Assembly (NCBI GenBank): GCA_964465065.1
Contig: CAYXHZ010000011.1
Coordinates: 9,166 to 73,165 of the forward strand
Direction of reading: 5' to 3'
Length of the DNA stretch: 64,000 nt
Origin: CAYMND01 sp964465065
Lineage (GTDB): Bacteria > Acidobacteriota > Aminicenantia > UBA2199
The translations under genes were made by a program, and so were the position numbers. Below are positions 42,457 to 51,890 of the stretch, in pieces; the first letter of the stretch is position 1, and each line of letters begins with the position of its first letter. The notes beneath the pieces were generated by a model. That model was not told the DNA's origin and did not search any database. It worked only from the letters and a program-made list of their open reading frames with translations.

Positions 42457-44844
42457 ATGAGTTTGAATTTGAAGGAACCGGAACGAATCAAACGCCTGGT
42501 GTTGTGGGCCGTGCTGCTGCTCGGTCTGTCGTTGCGTCTGCAGCAGTGGGGAAGGTTCATCGTCGCCGATGAGGATACCATATTCGGCTGGATACGCCAG
42601 TTGCCCGGCGATCCGTTTCCCATTCACTTTTACCCCCCTTTTTTTCAATACATCAATTATTGGCTGTCCTTGATCTACGGACCGATCCTGTCCTTTTTGG
42701 GAGTCATCTCCTTCAGCGGGGAATTGTGGGTCAGCGAAACGGGCCGGACCATCGTCATGGCCGTCGGCCGCTTACTGTCCACCCTGTTCGGAATGCTGCA
42801 GGTCTTCTGGATATACCGTATCGGCAAACGTTTTTTTACGACGACAGTCGGCTTGCTCGCCGCTCTGCTCGCCGCCGTCAACCCGCTGCTGATCCTGGAC
42901 AGTCACATTCTCAAGGTTGACCTGCTGCTGGCGTTTCTGTTTACGGTCCAGCTCTATTTGATTCTGTCGTACTGGGAAGAAAAGACGACCAAAAAGCTGT
43001 GCCTGCTCGGTCTGGTCACCGGTTTGGCCATAGCTGCCAAATTCCAGGCGGCGGTTGAAATTCCGGCTCTGATTTTTTTGGTCGTTGCCAGCCACTGGCG
43101 ACGTGGGATCGGCAGTACGATCAAAACATTGCTGGTTTCAGCCGCCTGGCTCGTCCTCGGCTTCTTCGCCGGAGCGCCGAACTGGGCCGTCAGACTGGTG
43201 GGCAATGTCAAGGCGGCCTTTGCCTACGTCAACGAACTGTACTTCAGCTTTGAGCTGTACGACAAGGGATCGGCCTCCTATCTGCTGTACCTGAAAGACT
43301 TCATCGCCAGTTTCGGCCCGTTTGTCATGCTGGCGGTTCTGGGCGCGCTGCTTTTTCTGCTGCTGCGATTCAGCTGGAAGGATCTGCTGATATGGACCAC
43401 ACTGGCCTCGTTCGTCGGCATATTGGGGTATTCCGGTTTTTACGCCCACCGGATGGGCTTGCCGCTCTATGCGGCGCTTTCTCTGCTGGCGGCCAAGTTT
43501 GTCGTCATGGATCTGCTGCCCAGGCCGGGAAAGAGTCGGAATGCGACCCGCTTGCACAGAACGGGCTGGGTTTTGCTCGCTGTCGGAGCACTGGCCTACA
43601 CGGGTTGGCAGAGCGCATACTCCGTCAAACGGTTCAACCTGTGGCGAACCGCATCGACTCTGGATCGAGCCATCGAGTTCCGGGATCGCCATTTCGAACC
43701 CGAAACGGTCTTTGTCCGGGAGAACTTCTCGCCGGTTCGTCCAGGCGACAAGGGGATTTGGGACCTGATCGGGGTGGAAAGCGATGTTTTTCACGGACCG
43801 CAGGCTATGCCTTTTGTCAGTTCAGGCCTGTTGGCCGATTACCTGCTCTCCGGTAACGGGGACGAGGACAAACGGTTTGAACTGCATTACCGGCTCAAGG
43901 AATACCTGCCTTTCCATAAAATCTGCAAACCGCGCTTCAGCGAATGGGACGGAGATGTCACCTTCTGGTACCATACGGCCCTGGCCGGCATGAAACTGGA
44001 TTCGGCCGACAAACGTATTCTTTTGCCCCGAGCTTTTGCCTTGCACCGGCTGCGGGACACCGTCGCCTATCCAACAGGTCGTTACGAGAAGTCGCCGGGT
44101 TTACTGAAAACCGGGGTGGACCCGGATTGGCGCATGATTTACAGCCAGCGGGAAATCAGCGGTTTTCGCGGCATGATCTTTTCTCCGGACAAGCCCACGC
44201 GGGTGCTTGTGGATGTCAACGGTAAACAAGTCGTCCTGCCCGACTGCTTGGGCGCGGTTCCATTCACCTTGATGGGGGCTTCTCACCAGAAGCTCCATCA
44301 TGACTGGGTGTACCGGATTACGGCAGACGGCTCGCAAACGGAGGTCTGGTTGCTGTTCGAGCCGATTTTCCAGGACGAGGACCTGAATCGCCGGGATACG
44401 CCGGTCATGTTCCAGGAAATGCCGGACATCAACGGCGATTTGAGTTCAGCGGCTTACCATGACCAGGAAATCAGCTTCTACAAGCGCACCGGACTGGATG
44501 TCCGGCTCTACACTTATCTGCAGCGGGTTTATCTGCAGTCAGCTGCGCAGGAACAGGTCGTCTTCCTGCAGCGGGGAACCTACCGCCTGCGGGCCTCTGC
44601 CCGGGATGATGCCCCGGCGACGTCTCCGCTTCTCGAGCTCAGTTCGAAAGTGATCGGTCCTGATGGTATCAGCCAGCGCAACTGGGTCCTGAATTCGTAC
44701 CAGGAGACGGTGACTCTGGACATCGCCGCAGATTACGCCATGACTGTCTGGACCGTGGATGCCGGCGTGGTCAAACCGAGGTCGGTATGGATCGAACCCG
44801 ACCTGGCCAGTTACCTGAATCGTTCATTGCGGATGGCGAAATGA
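42457..44844 (+). CDS. large polytopic GT-C/PMT-like glycosyltransferase
   Basis: 795 residues. About ten transmembrane helices fill the first 420 residues, with an early acidic loop VADEDTIFGWIRQ as in GT39/GT83 enzymes that use polyprenyl-phosphate sugars. The last 370 residues form a soluble periplasmic region of beta-rich sequence. ATG 42457 has GAAGG upstream and directly begins the first helix. The frame is open back to a TTG at 42355. The next gene overlaps as ATGA. Confidence 0.85.
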   Translation: MSLNLKEPERIKRLVLWAVLLLGLSLRLQQWGRFIVADEDTIFGWIRQLPGDPFPIHFYPPFFQYINYWLSLIYGPILSFLGVISFSGELWVSETGRTIVMAVGRLLSTLFGMLQVFWIYRIGKRFFTTTVGLLAALLAAVNPLLILDSHILKVDLLLAFLFTVQLYLILSYWEEKTTKKLCLLGLVTGLAIAAKFQAAVEIPALIFLVVASHWRRGIGSTIKTLLVSAAWLVLGFFAGAPNWAVRLVGNVKAAFAYVNELYFSFELYDKGSASYLLYLKDFIASFGPFVMLAVLGALLFLLLRFSWKDLLIWTTLASFVGILGYSGFYAHRMGLPLYAALSLLAAKFVVMDLLPRPGKSRNATRLHRTGWVLLAVGALAYTGWQSAYSVKRFNLWRTASTLDRAIEFRDRHFEPETVFVRENFSPVRPGDKGIWDLIGVESDVFHGPQAMPFVSSGLLADYLLSGNGDEDKRFELHYRLKEYLPFHKICKPRFSEWDGDVTFWYHTALAGMKLDSADKRILLPRAFALHRLRDTVAYPTGRYEKSPGLLKTGVDPDWRMIYSQREISGFRGMIFSPDKPTRVLVDVNGKQVVLPDCLGAVPFTLMGASHQKLHHDWVYRITADGSQTEVWLLFEPIFQDEDLNRRDTPVMFQEMPDINGDLSSAAYHDQEISFYKRTGLDVRLYTYLQRVYLQSAAQEQVVFLQRGTYRLRASARDDAPATSPLLELSSKVIGPDGISQRNWVLNSYQETVTLDIAADYAMTVWTVDAGVVKPRSVWIEPDLASYLNRSLRMAK

Positions 44845-46997
44845 GCGGCAGGCAGCGGATAACCGAGCTCGTGCTGCTGCTGGGCGTGGCCCTGATCAGT
44901 CTGTATTTCTTGCTGCCCAATTTTTCCAGGCTCATCGTCGTTCCGGACAATACCGACAACCATCTGAGTCTGTCCGTTACGGTCCATGTCGCCGATTGCC
45001 TGGTCAGCGGCGACTGGGGAAAACTGTACCAGTTCCCTATATACTATCCTCTGCCCGACACCCTGACCGCCGGAGTGAACATGTTCGGTCAGGGGGCTTT
45101 GATTGCCCCGCTCTGGGCGCTGGGCGTCCGCTCCCTGCCCCTGCTCTACAATCTGCTGCTGCTGTTTGCCGTGGTCATGGCCGGTCTGGGCGCGCGGCGT
45201 CTGTTTACGGCTTTCGATGCACCGTTCGCACCGGCTTTGTTCGGGGCGGCGATTTTGACGTTGCACCCCTTCAAGCAAATCAGTTATCTGCACCTGAACA
45301 TGATTTTTTTCTTTCCTGTGCTCTGGGGACTGGCGGCGCTGGTCCGGTATCTGCGCCAGCAGAAGCGAAGCGACCTGTACGCCGTTTCACTCTGGCTGGT
45401 GGTCCAGGGCTTTTTCGATTTGTCGCTGTTTTTCTTTTCGACCATCGTTTTCGCCGGAGTCTGGCTGACCGGACTCCTGATGCTGGCCGGGCGGAAGGGA
45501 AAAGCCCTGTTGGAGGGCGGCGCGGCTTTTCTTTTTGCCGGAATTTCCATCATGGCCGTTTTCTGGCCTTACCTGCGCAATCCGTTGCAGTTGCAGTACG
45601 GCCGGGGCGGTTTCGACATGATGACCCTGCTGCCGGGTTATTACCTGTTTTCGGCCTGGCACCCACTGACCATAGCCCGGTACAGTCTGTACAACATGCC
45701 CCTGTTCATCGGCGGCCTGGCTTTTTTCATGCTGGCCTATTTTTATTGGCGTCCCGGGCCCGAGATGAAGTGCCGACTCGTCGTGACCTGGGTCTGGTGG
45801 GGACTGTTCTCTCTGGTCGTGGCGGGAAGCTTTCTTTTGCCCATTTCCCGGCGTATTTCCGGCGAGTCTCTGCTGTGGATCGGGGATATCGGGTTGCTGA
45901 CGGTGCTTCTGCTGATTGTCGCGGCTTTCCTGGGTTTCAATGCCCGCTTTGGCAGTTTGGAGCGCTGGATCAGCATGGTCCTGTTCATCATGGGGCTGAC
46001 TTTTTTCCGGGCCCCTTACCGGTTGATCCCGGATTTCCTGAACCCGCTCAACCTGATGAGCCATCTGTTGTCTCAGCTGAGTCGTTTGCGCGGCTACAGG
46101 CTGTACTACTATGTTTTTTTTGTGTTACTCCTGCTCGCTGTTCTGGGATTTTGTCGCTGGCTGCAGGCCGCCAAGAGAAAAAAAGCAGTACTGATTCTGC
46201 TGGGCTTGATCTGGGTATTTGAATGCTTCCCGGCCAAGTTGGCGACCGGACCGTTGCTCGATCCCCGGCGCAGCGCCCTGTTCAGTCTGGTGGCCAAGAT
46301 GCGTTCCGACAGCGGAGTCCTGATCCTGCCACATTACAAAGGTGATGCTTACGAGAACATGTACCTGCCGCACCTGCTCGACGCGCGCCGGCCGTTCTAC
46401 AACGGTTACCTGGGCGTCGGCATCAATGATCCGCTTGGATTGTACGAGAAGGGGATTTTTTGCGGAGGCGACGAGCTGATCGCCCGCCAGATCGGTATGC
46501 CGGAGATAGCGGCCGAACTGGTCGCGGGCCGTGTTTTGATCTTGGTCGTGGACCGCTTGCAGCTCTGGGATTGGGACCAGATACCCGGAGGCGAGGCCGG
46601 TGAAGCGATCCGACGCGACTACTGGCGCGCCTGGAGAGAATTGACGGCCGGTTTCCGCCAGGCGCAGCGGGATGGGATCCTGGATGAGCTGCAGGTCAAA
46701 CCCGATGGTTTGGTGGCTGTGCTGAGGGACAGTATAACCGGGGATGCGGTACACTATCGTCTGGGGCGCCGCTATATTCCGGAGGACTGCCGAACTCTGG
46801 AACTGACGGTCGACGGTCCGCCGGGGACGGTTGTCCGGGCGATTTTCGACGATCAGGCGGCTGACGAGCAGGTCGTCACCAGTCCAAGGCAGCGCCTGAG
46901 CTGGCCGTACCGGTCCCGGGCCGGCAGCGGGCCGTTGCGTGACATTCAGATCAGGACCGACAAGCCTTGCCGGTTCTCGGATCTGGCTTTACGTTGA
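44841..46997 (+). CDS. polytopic membrane protein, GT-C-like
   Basis: 718 residues with about twelve transmembrane helices, then a soluble C-terminal region from about residue 490. The N-terminus has VVPDNTDNHLSLSVT in the first external loop, where GT-C enzymes carry their acidic residues. No closer family is recognised. Start is fixed by the ATGA overlap with the preceding gene. Probably a second sugar transferase of the same pathway. Confidence 0.82.
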   Translation: MSGRQRITELVLLLGVALISLYFLLPNFSRLIVVPDNTDNHLSLSVTVHVADCLVSGDWGKLYQFPIYYPLPDTLTAGVNMFGQGALIAPLWALGVRSLPLLYNLLLLFAVVMAGLGARRLFTAFDAPFAPALFGAAILTLHPFKQISYLHLNMIFFFPVLWGLAALVRYLRQQKRSDLYAVSLWLVVQGFFDLSLFFFSTIVFAGVWLTGLLMLAGRKGKALLEGGAAFLFAGISIMAVFWPYLRNPLQLQYGRGGFDMMTLLPGYYLFSAWHPLTIARYSLYNMPLFIGGLAFFMLAYFYWRPGPEMKCRLVVTWVWWGLFSLVVAGSFLLPISRRISGESLLWIGDIGLLTVLLLIVAAFLGFNARFGSLERWISMVLFIMGLTFFRAPYRLIPDFLNPLNLMSHLLSQLSRLRGYRLYYYVFFVLLLLAVLGFCRWLQAAKRKKAVLILLGLIWVFECFPAKLATGPLLDPRRSALFSLVAKMRSDSGVLILPHYKGDAYENMYLPHLLDARRPFYNGYLGVGINDPLGLYEKGIFCGGDELIARQIGMPEIAAELVAGRVLILVVDRLQLWDWDQIPGGEAGEAIRRDYWRAWRELTAGFRQAQRDGILDELQVKPDGLVAVLRDSITGDAVHYRLGRRYIPEDCRTLELTVDGPPGTVVRAIFDDQAADEQVVTSPRQRLSWPYRSRAGSGPLRDIQIRTDKPCRFSDLALR

Positions 46998-47015
46998 AAA
47001 ATGCAGGTGAAAGCA

Positions 47016-47441
47016 ATGCAGACTGAAGATGTGAACCGTTACCAGCAAGAAGCCCGGCGCATATACGCCGTTTTGTTCGCCCGACCCTGTCCCGACTGTC
47101 TGCTGGCCCGTTACGAGCAGGCGGTGATCGGCATGAACGGACGTCTGGATGAGGCTGATATACAGCGTCAGCAGGCGGTAATGGACCGGGTCGGAGATTG
47201 GGAAGCCCTGGAAATGGCCGCCCGCTGGTGCGGAAAGCTGCCGATTCTCTGCGACAGGTTCCGCGTCATGGTTTACCTGGCGGAGACTTTGCCGGAAAAC
47301 TACGCTGCGTTCATCTCCGAGCGGACGCGACGAATCCGGGCCTGGCTGGCGCTGGTCGGTGCCGGACTGCGGTCGGTGTGGAAGATGCTGAAAGGACTGA
47401 TCCTCTTGTCGGTTCACAAAGGAGCTCTGAAAAATGGCTGA
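47016..47441 (+). CDS. small protein coupled to the GMC oxidoreductase
   Basis: 141 residues, no signal peptide, helical. It contains ARPCPDCLLARYEQAV and a Cys in AARWCGKLP, and a hydrophobic stretch near the C-terminus (WKMLKGLILLSV). AGGTGA lies 7 bases before ATG 47016; an ATG at 47001 is the alternative. It overlaps the GMC gene by 8 bases. GMC dehydrogenases often have a small helper subunit encoded next to them, and this may be one; I see no true sequence match. Confidence 0.75.
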   Translation: MQTEDVNRYQQEARRIYAVLFARPCPDCLLARYEQAVIGMNGRLDEADIQRQQAVMDRVGDWEALEMAARWCGKLPILCDRFRVMVYLAETLPENYAAFISERTRRIRAWLALVGAGLRSVWKMLKGLILLSVHKGALKNG

Positions 47442-49020
47442 TGTGGTGATCGTTGGTGCCGGCGCGGCGGCGGCAGGCGTCATGATGGGTTTGATCGGAC
47501 AGGGCGTCAAACCGCTGCTGATCGATGTCGGCTTTGCGCCGGACGCCCCCGGTTCCGAAGATCAACCGGACAACCTGTACCGGCTCAGGCAGGAACGCGA
47601 CGTGTTCGATATCATGATCGGTAGCGGCTACCAGGGCCTGTACAACGTCATTCACGGTGATAAACGCCCGCCCAAGATGGTCGCCCCCGAATTGAGCTAC
47701 GTGATGCGGGATAACCGCACCATCATGCCCAGAGAGGAGGACGGGTTCACCCCTTTTGTCAGTTACGCCCGGGGCGGCCTGGGTGCCGCCTGGGGCTGCG
47801 GGCTGTTCCGCAGCGTATCCCGCGATCTGGTCGGTTTGCCGATCCGCCAGCAGGAGCTGGATCCCTTTTTTGACCGCCTGACCGAAGAGATCGGCATCAG
47901 CGGCGCCGCCGATGACCTGGGCGCCTACTTCGGTACCGCGGATGGACTGCAACCACCCTTGAAACTGTCGTCCAAGGGACGGTGGCTTTTGGCCAGCTAC
48001 GAAAAGAAGAAACGGGCCATGAACCGGCGCGGCGTGTACGGCGGCTTGTCGCGTCTGGCCGTCCTCTCGCAGGCCAAGGATGGTCGGGCGGCTCTGCGCT
48101 ACGACAACATGGAGATGTGGCGGGCAGAAAATCCGGCGCTGTACAATCCGTATTTCACCATCGCCAAGGCGGTCAAAGACGGCCTGGCAGAGTATCAGCC
48201 CGGCTGGCTGGCTCTCTCGTACAAGAGTTTTGCCGATCATGTGGAACTGGAGGCCCGTTCGCTGCAGGATGGCTGCAGGAGAACCATCTTCGCCAAGACG
48301 CTCGTTCTGGCCGCCGGGGCGATCAATACCGCCAAGTTGGTGTTGACCAGCCGCCAGGATCAGCGCAGCCGTCTGCCGATCATCGACAATCCGCTCTACC
48401 AGGTGCCGATGATTTTTCCCGGTTTCATCGGTACCGCCCAGGAGACGGATTGTTTCGCCATGACGCAGCTCAACCTGGTCTTCGATCTCCGGGAGATGGG
48501 GCTGCTTCTGCAGGGCAGCGCCATCGAATTGACTTCGCCGCCCCGGGGCGCGCTGGTGGAGATGTTCCCCTTGAGTGCCCGGGCCAATCTGACTCTGGCC
48601 CGTTACCTCTCCCCGGCCGCCATGGTGCTCTTCCTGTACTTCCCCATCGATTCCAGCCAGGGCGGCAGCCTGTCCTTGTCGGGCGGGCGTTTGCTTCTGC
48701 GGGGCCGGGAGTTCCCTTACCCCGGCAAGGCCATGCGCAAGGTCCTGTTGTCGCTGTTCAAGCTGGGTGCCTGGACCGTGCCGCAACTGGTGCAGCGGGC
48801 CAGAAACGGCTACGCGGTCCACTACGCCGGTCCTTTGCCGATGTGCGAACAGCCGCAGGGAGATTACCAGTGCGATCTGTCCGGACGCCTGGGTGGGGAA
48901 AAAAGAGTGTATGTGGCCGACGGCAGTCTCTTTTCCCGTTTGGCGGCCAAGAATTCCAGTTTCCTGATGATGGCCAACGCCATGCGTATCGGCGACCAGT
49001 TGGGCCGCAGGGGAGAGTAG
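47434..49020 (+). CDS. GMC-family FAD-dependent oxidoreductase
   Basis: 528 residues. FAD-binding N-terminus VVIVGAGAAAAGVMM, the GMC stretch ARGGLGAAWGCGLFR (family GG..WG), LVLAAGAINTAKL and the C-terminal VADGSLFSRLAAKNSSFLMMANAMR. The usual C-terminal His-Asn/His catalytic pair is not obvious. It has no export signal, so it acts in the cytoplasm or at the inner membrane. Oxidation of a sugar hydroxyl, followed by the SDR enzyme encoded next, would fit a glycan-precursor pathway. Confidence 0.88.
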   Translation: MADVVIVGAGAAAAGVMMGLIGQGVKPLLIDVGFAPDAPGSEDQPDNLYRLRQERDVFDIMIGSGYQGLYNVIHGDKRPPKMVAPELSYVMRDNRTIMPREEDGFTPFVSYARGGLGAAWGCGLFRSVSRDLVGLPIRQQELDPFFDRLTEEIGISGAADDLGAYFGTADGLQPPLKLSSKGRWLLASYEKKKRAMNRRGVYGGLSRLAVLSQAKDGRAALRYDNMEMWRAENPALYNPYFTIAKAVKDGLAEYQPGWLALSYKSFADHVELEARSLQDGCRRTIFAKTLVLAAGAINTAKLVLTSRQDQRSRLPIIDNPLYQVPMIFPGFIGTAQETDCFAMTQLNLVFDLREMGLLLQGSAIELTSPPRGALVEMFPLSARANLTLARYLSPAAMVLFLYFPIDSSQGGSLSLSGGRLLLRGREFPYPGKAMRKVLLSLFKLGAWTVPQLVQRARNGYAVHYAGPLPMCEQPQGDYQCDLSGRLGGEKRVYVADGSLFSRLAAKNSSFLMMANAMRIGDQLGRRGE

Positions 49021-49024
49021 GTCC

Positions 49025-49882
49025 GTGCGCATTCTGGTCAGCGGAGACGGCGGCTTCATCGGCCGACACCTGTGTGCGGACCTGACAAGAATGGGGCATG
49101 AGGCCATCGGCCTGGGTGAATGCCAGCGTCGCCAGGGACTGGCCGTACCCAGGTTCGGTGATTCGTTACGGCCGATTCTCGAGGCGGTAGCTCCCGACGG
49201 TATGGTCCACTGTGCCTTGAAACGGCATGATCCCGACGGTACAGCCAATTTCCAGGGCACAGCGGCCTGGGCCGAAGATTGCCGTGCCTTCGGCCTGATC
49301 CGGCAGGTTTTCATCAGCTCCATTTCGGCCGGTACTGTCGATTCGGCCTACGGTCGCGGCAAACTGGAGCTCGAGCGGGAATTGACGGCCGCTGGTGCGG
49401 TCGCCCTGCGCCTGGGCCTGGTCATGGGCGACGGCGGGGTTTTCCTGACCCTGAGCGAACTGCTGCGGCGTTTCCATTTTTTCCCCCTGATCGACGGCGG
49501 TCGCAATCCGGTGTTTCCTCTGCTGGTGGATTACGTGGCCGTCGCCGTCGAACGGGCGCTTTGCGAATTCCAGACTCTGAGCGGCCAGGTGAGAAGTCTC
49601 TACGAACCCGGCGAACTGACCATGAAGCGGTTTCTGGCCCAGATCGCCCGTTCCCGGCGGATCCGTTACCTGGCTTTGCCCTGCCCATCCTGGCTGTTGA
49701 GCGGGCCAGTGCGGGTGCTGGAGATGCTGCTGGCCGAAAAATCGCCGATCACCCGGGACAATCTGCTCGGTCTGGCGGCGGCCGCCCGGCCAGAACAGTC
49801 CTCCTGGCTGGACGAACTGCGGCCCAAGCGCCCGGCGCTGAAGGACCAGGTGGCGGCGGCCCTGGCCATGTTCCGCTGCTGA
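49025..49882 (+). CDS. NAD-dependent epimerase/dehydratase family protein
   Basis: 285 residues, extended SDR. Nucleotide-binding loop SGDGGFIGRHL (Gly7-x2-Gly10-x2-Gly13) and an active-site Tyr-Lys pair in YGRGK with upstream FISSIS. The start is GTG, 4 bases after the GMC stop. The substrate is unknown; a nucleotide- or polyprenyl-linked sugar is likely from context. A terminator hairpin covers its stop codon. Confidence 0.88.
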   Translation: MRILVSGDGGFIGRHLCADLTRMGHEAIGLGECQRRQGLAVPRFGDSLRPILEAVAPDGMVHCALKRHDPDGTANFQGTAAWAEDCRAFGLIRQVFISSISAGTVDSAYGRGKLELERELTAAGAVALRLGLVMGDGGVFLTLSELLRRFHFFPLIDGGRNPVFPLLVDYVAVAVERALCEFQTLSGQVRSLYEPGELTMKRFLAQIARSRRIRYLALPCPSWLLSGPVRVLEMLLAEKSPITRDNLLGLAAAARPEQSSWLDELRPKRPALKDQVAAALAMFRC

Positions 49883-49904
49883 TTTTTCAGCGGTTTTTTT
49901 TTTT
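49873..49904 (+). terminator. intrinsic terminator of the GMC cluster
   Basis: CCGCTG, 9-base loop, CAGCGG, then eleven T residues. The stem begins before the SDR stop codon, so it ends the 42457-49882 unit. Confidence 0.8.
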
Positions 49905-49913
49905 CAGGGCACA

Positions 49914-49922
49914 TGGTATAAT
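49914..49922 (+). promoter_or_regulatory. extended -10 promoter of the adaptor-barrel gene
   Basis: TGG TATAAT (49917-49922). The -35 region is only a T run. A leader of about 100 bases follows, with a near-perfect hairpin (CACCGGGTT and AACCGGTG, around 49947-49976) before GGAGATG. Confidence 0.5.
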
Positions 49923-50030
49923 CCATTTTCTGCGCATGAAGTTTGCACCGGGTTAGGCCGCATCCCCAACCGGTGTTGATAATAGAATGGCTGAAGCGCG
50001 TGTGATAAAAATTCATAGAAGGAGATGTTG

Positions 50031-51833
50031 ATGAAGAAAATCAGTCTTATAATCCTGTCGTTGCTGGTTTTATCCAGTCTGATGATGGCTGCGGACGAAC
50101 CGGCCAAGTGTCCCAAGAAGGTTCCCGTTCTGACCGAGAAACTTGCCGGGCAGAGCTTTGTGGAGCATGTGAGTTTTCAGGGGACGCTGCAATCCGAATC
50201 CGTTTCCGTCACCGCCAAAGTGGATGGCACGGTCACCGCGCTGCTGGTCGGCGAGGGAGATCTGGTGTCGATGGATTTTCATATGCTGGAGCTCAACGAA
50301 GGTCTGCGAGGCGAGATGGCGGCCTTCGAGAAAGAACTAGCTCTCTGGCAGAAACGCCTGAAGACCCGTCAGGCCTGGAAGGAACGCAACGCCAAGGCGG
50401 AAGCCCAGGCCGAAGAACAGATCCGGCGCGTCGAGGAAAAACTGGCCGGGCTGCGCCAGCAGGCGCTGGAGTCGCTGGTTTACGCCGCGCCGCTGGCCGG
50501 ACGGATCACCGGACTCAAGACTGCCGCCGCGCAGCAGGTTACCAGTGGCGAGCCGCTGCTGACCATCGTCAACAACCGTAAAAAAGTGGCCTTGCTGGAG
50601 ATGACTCCGGATCTGGCCGACTTGTTCGACCAGGACAGCTACCAGTTGAACGTTGCCGGTACGATGATGAACGCCGTCAAACTGGGTTACCAGAACGGCC
50701 GGATGGCCCTGGCTGTCGCCGACGAGGAGCAGACCATCGCCGAAGGGACCGGATTCTCGCTGACTCTGGTCAAGAAAAATCACCAGAATGCGCTGGTGGT
50801 CGCCGAGTCGATCGTCAGCGCCGCTGCCGGCAAGGATGTGGTTTACGTTCTCGACGGCGATGTGGCCCGTCAGCGCGTGGTCGGCGTACTGGCCCGGGAA
50901 GAATCCAAAGCCCTGATCGCCAGCGGTTTGGCTCTGGACGAGGAAGTCATCGTGGCCGAAATCGCCGACGCCAAGAAGGCGGTCATCAAGGACAGCTTCG
51001 TTTGCCTCAAGGACGGCGGCGCGGTGACGGTCATGATCAAGGACGAGGCCAAGAACCGCCTGGTGAAACGCCCCAAAACGGCCCAGGCCAAGGTTCACGA
51101 GGCCAAGAAGCCGGAACTGCCCAAAGAGCAGCCCAAGGTTGAAGAGAAACCTGTTCAGGAAGTGAAGGCGGAAGTCAAGAAGGAAAAGGTAAAGGAAGAA
51201 GAGGCTCCGGTTGAAGGCGCAAGCGAAAAGACGGCGCGCTGGGCGATCGGGGTCCGGCTCGGCATGCTGAGCTCTTCCTACAGCTTCGATCTGGCCGACC
51301 TTACTGCCAAGTCCAAGCAGACCATGTCTTTCGCCGGCATGTTCGAATACGCCGTCACCCGGGACATCAGCGTGGGCGCCGAAGTCGCTTCTCTAAACAA
51401 GGATGCGACCTTTCAGCTGACCTACAACAGTGCGACCTATGATCTGGCCATCGAAAAGGCGTGGCTGGAACTTACCATCTACGGCAAGTACCGCTTGCCC
51501 CTGCGCATCGACAAGGCCGGCCATCTTCGTCCTTACCTGCTGCTGGGCTTCTTCTACGGACAGAAAAGCAGCGGCACCTTTCAGTGGGTCTACAATCCGG
51601 GTCAATCCAATCAAGAGATCGTGACCGAAGACGACACGGATGAAACCTGGGGTGATGTGGATGCCGGACCGGTTTTCGGACTCGGGTTCGACTATGCGTT
51701 ATCCCCATCGTTCTCCCTCTTGCTGGATGCCCGTTACGGCATCGGTACCCGGGATCTGAAGGGCAACCAGGTCGCTGACGAAGTCAAGTGCAAGGGAATG
51801 CAGCTCAGCTTGGGCGGTTTGTTCCGGTTTTAA
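50031..51833 (+). CDS. periplasmic adaptor fused to an outer-membrane beta-barrel
   Basis: 600 residues. Signal peptide 1-20; residues 45-90 are the first half of a lipoyl/biotinyl domain (SVTAKVDGTVTALLVGEGDL), 92-147 a coiled-coil hairpin, 148-185 the second lipoyl half (APLAGRITGLK), about 186-340 the beta-barrel and membrane-proximal domains of an HlyD/RND adaptor. Residues 346-400 are a Lys/Pro/Glu/Val-rich linker like that of TonB. Residues 402-600 are amphipathic strands ending GGLFRF, as in OmpW-like eight-strand barrels. GGAGATG before ATG 50031 fixes the start. It stands alone between a terminator and its own terminator; no transporter gene is adjacent. A frameshift-free single reading frame runs through all parts. 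Confidence 0.85.
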   Translation: MKKISLIILSLLVLSSLMMAADEPAKCPKKVPVLTEKLAGQSFVEHVSFQGTLQSESVSVTAKVDGTVTALLVGEGDLVSMDFHMLELNEGLRGEMAAFEKELALWQKRLKTRQAWKERNAKAEAQAEEQIRRVEEKLAGLRQQALESLVYAAPLAGRITGLKTAAAQQVTSGEPLLTIVNNRKKVALLEMTPDLADLFDQDSYQLNVAGTMMNAVKLGYQNGRMALAVADEEQTIAEGTGFSLTLVKKNHQNALVVAESIVSAAAGKDVVYVLDGDVARQRVVGVLAREESKALIASGLALDEEVIVAEIADAKKAVIKDSFVCLKDGGAVTVMIKDEAKNRLVKRPKTAQAKVHEAKKPELPKEQPKVEEKPVQEVKAEVKKEKVKEEEAPVEGASEKTARWAIGVRLGMLSSSYSFDLADLTAKSKQTMSFAGMFEYAVTRDISVGAEVASLNKDATFQLTYNSATYDLAIEKAWLELTIYGKYRLPLRIDKAGHLRPYLLLGFFYGQKSSGTFQWVYNPGQSNQEIVTEDDTDETWGDVDAGPVFGLGFDYALSPSFSLLLDARYGIGTRDLKGNQVADEVKCKGMQLSLGGLFRF

Positions 51834-51860
51834 ACGACAAAGACAGATACTGACATATCC

Positions 51861-51890
51861 GGGCGGCCGTTGCGGCCGCCCTTTTTTTTT
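51861..51890 (+). terminator. strong intrinsic terminator after the adaptor-barrel gene
   Basis: GGGCGGCCG, three-base loop, CGGCCGCCC, then nine T residues. The T run touches the stop codon of the convergent membrane glycosyltransferase. Confidence 0.92.
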
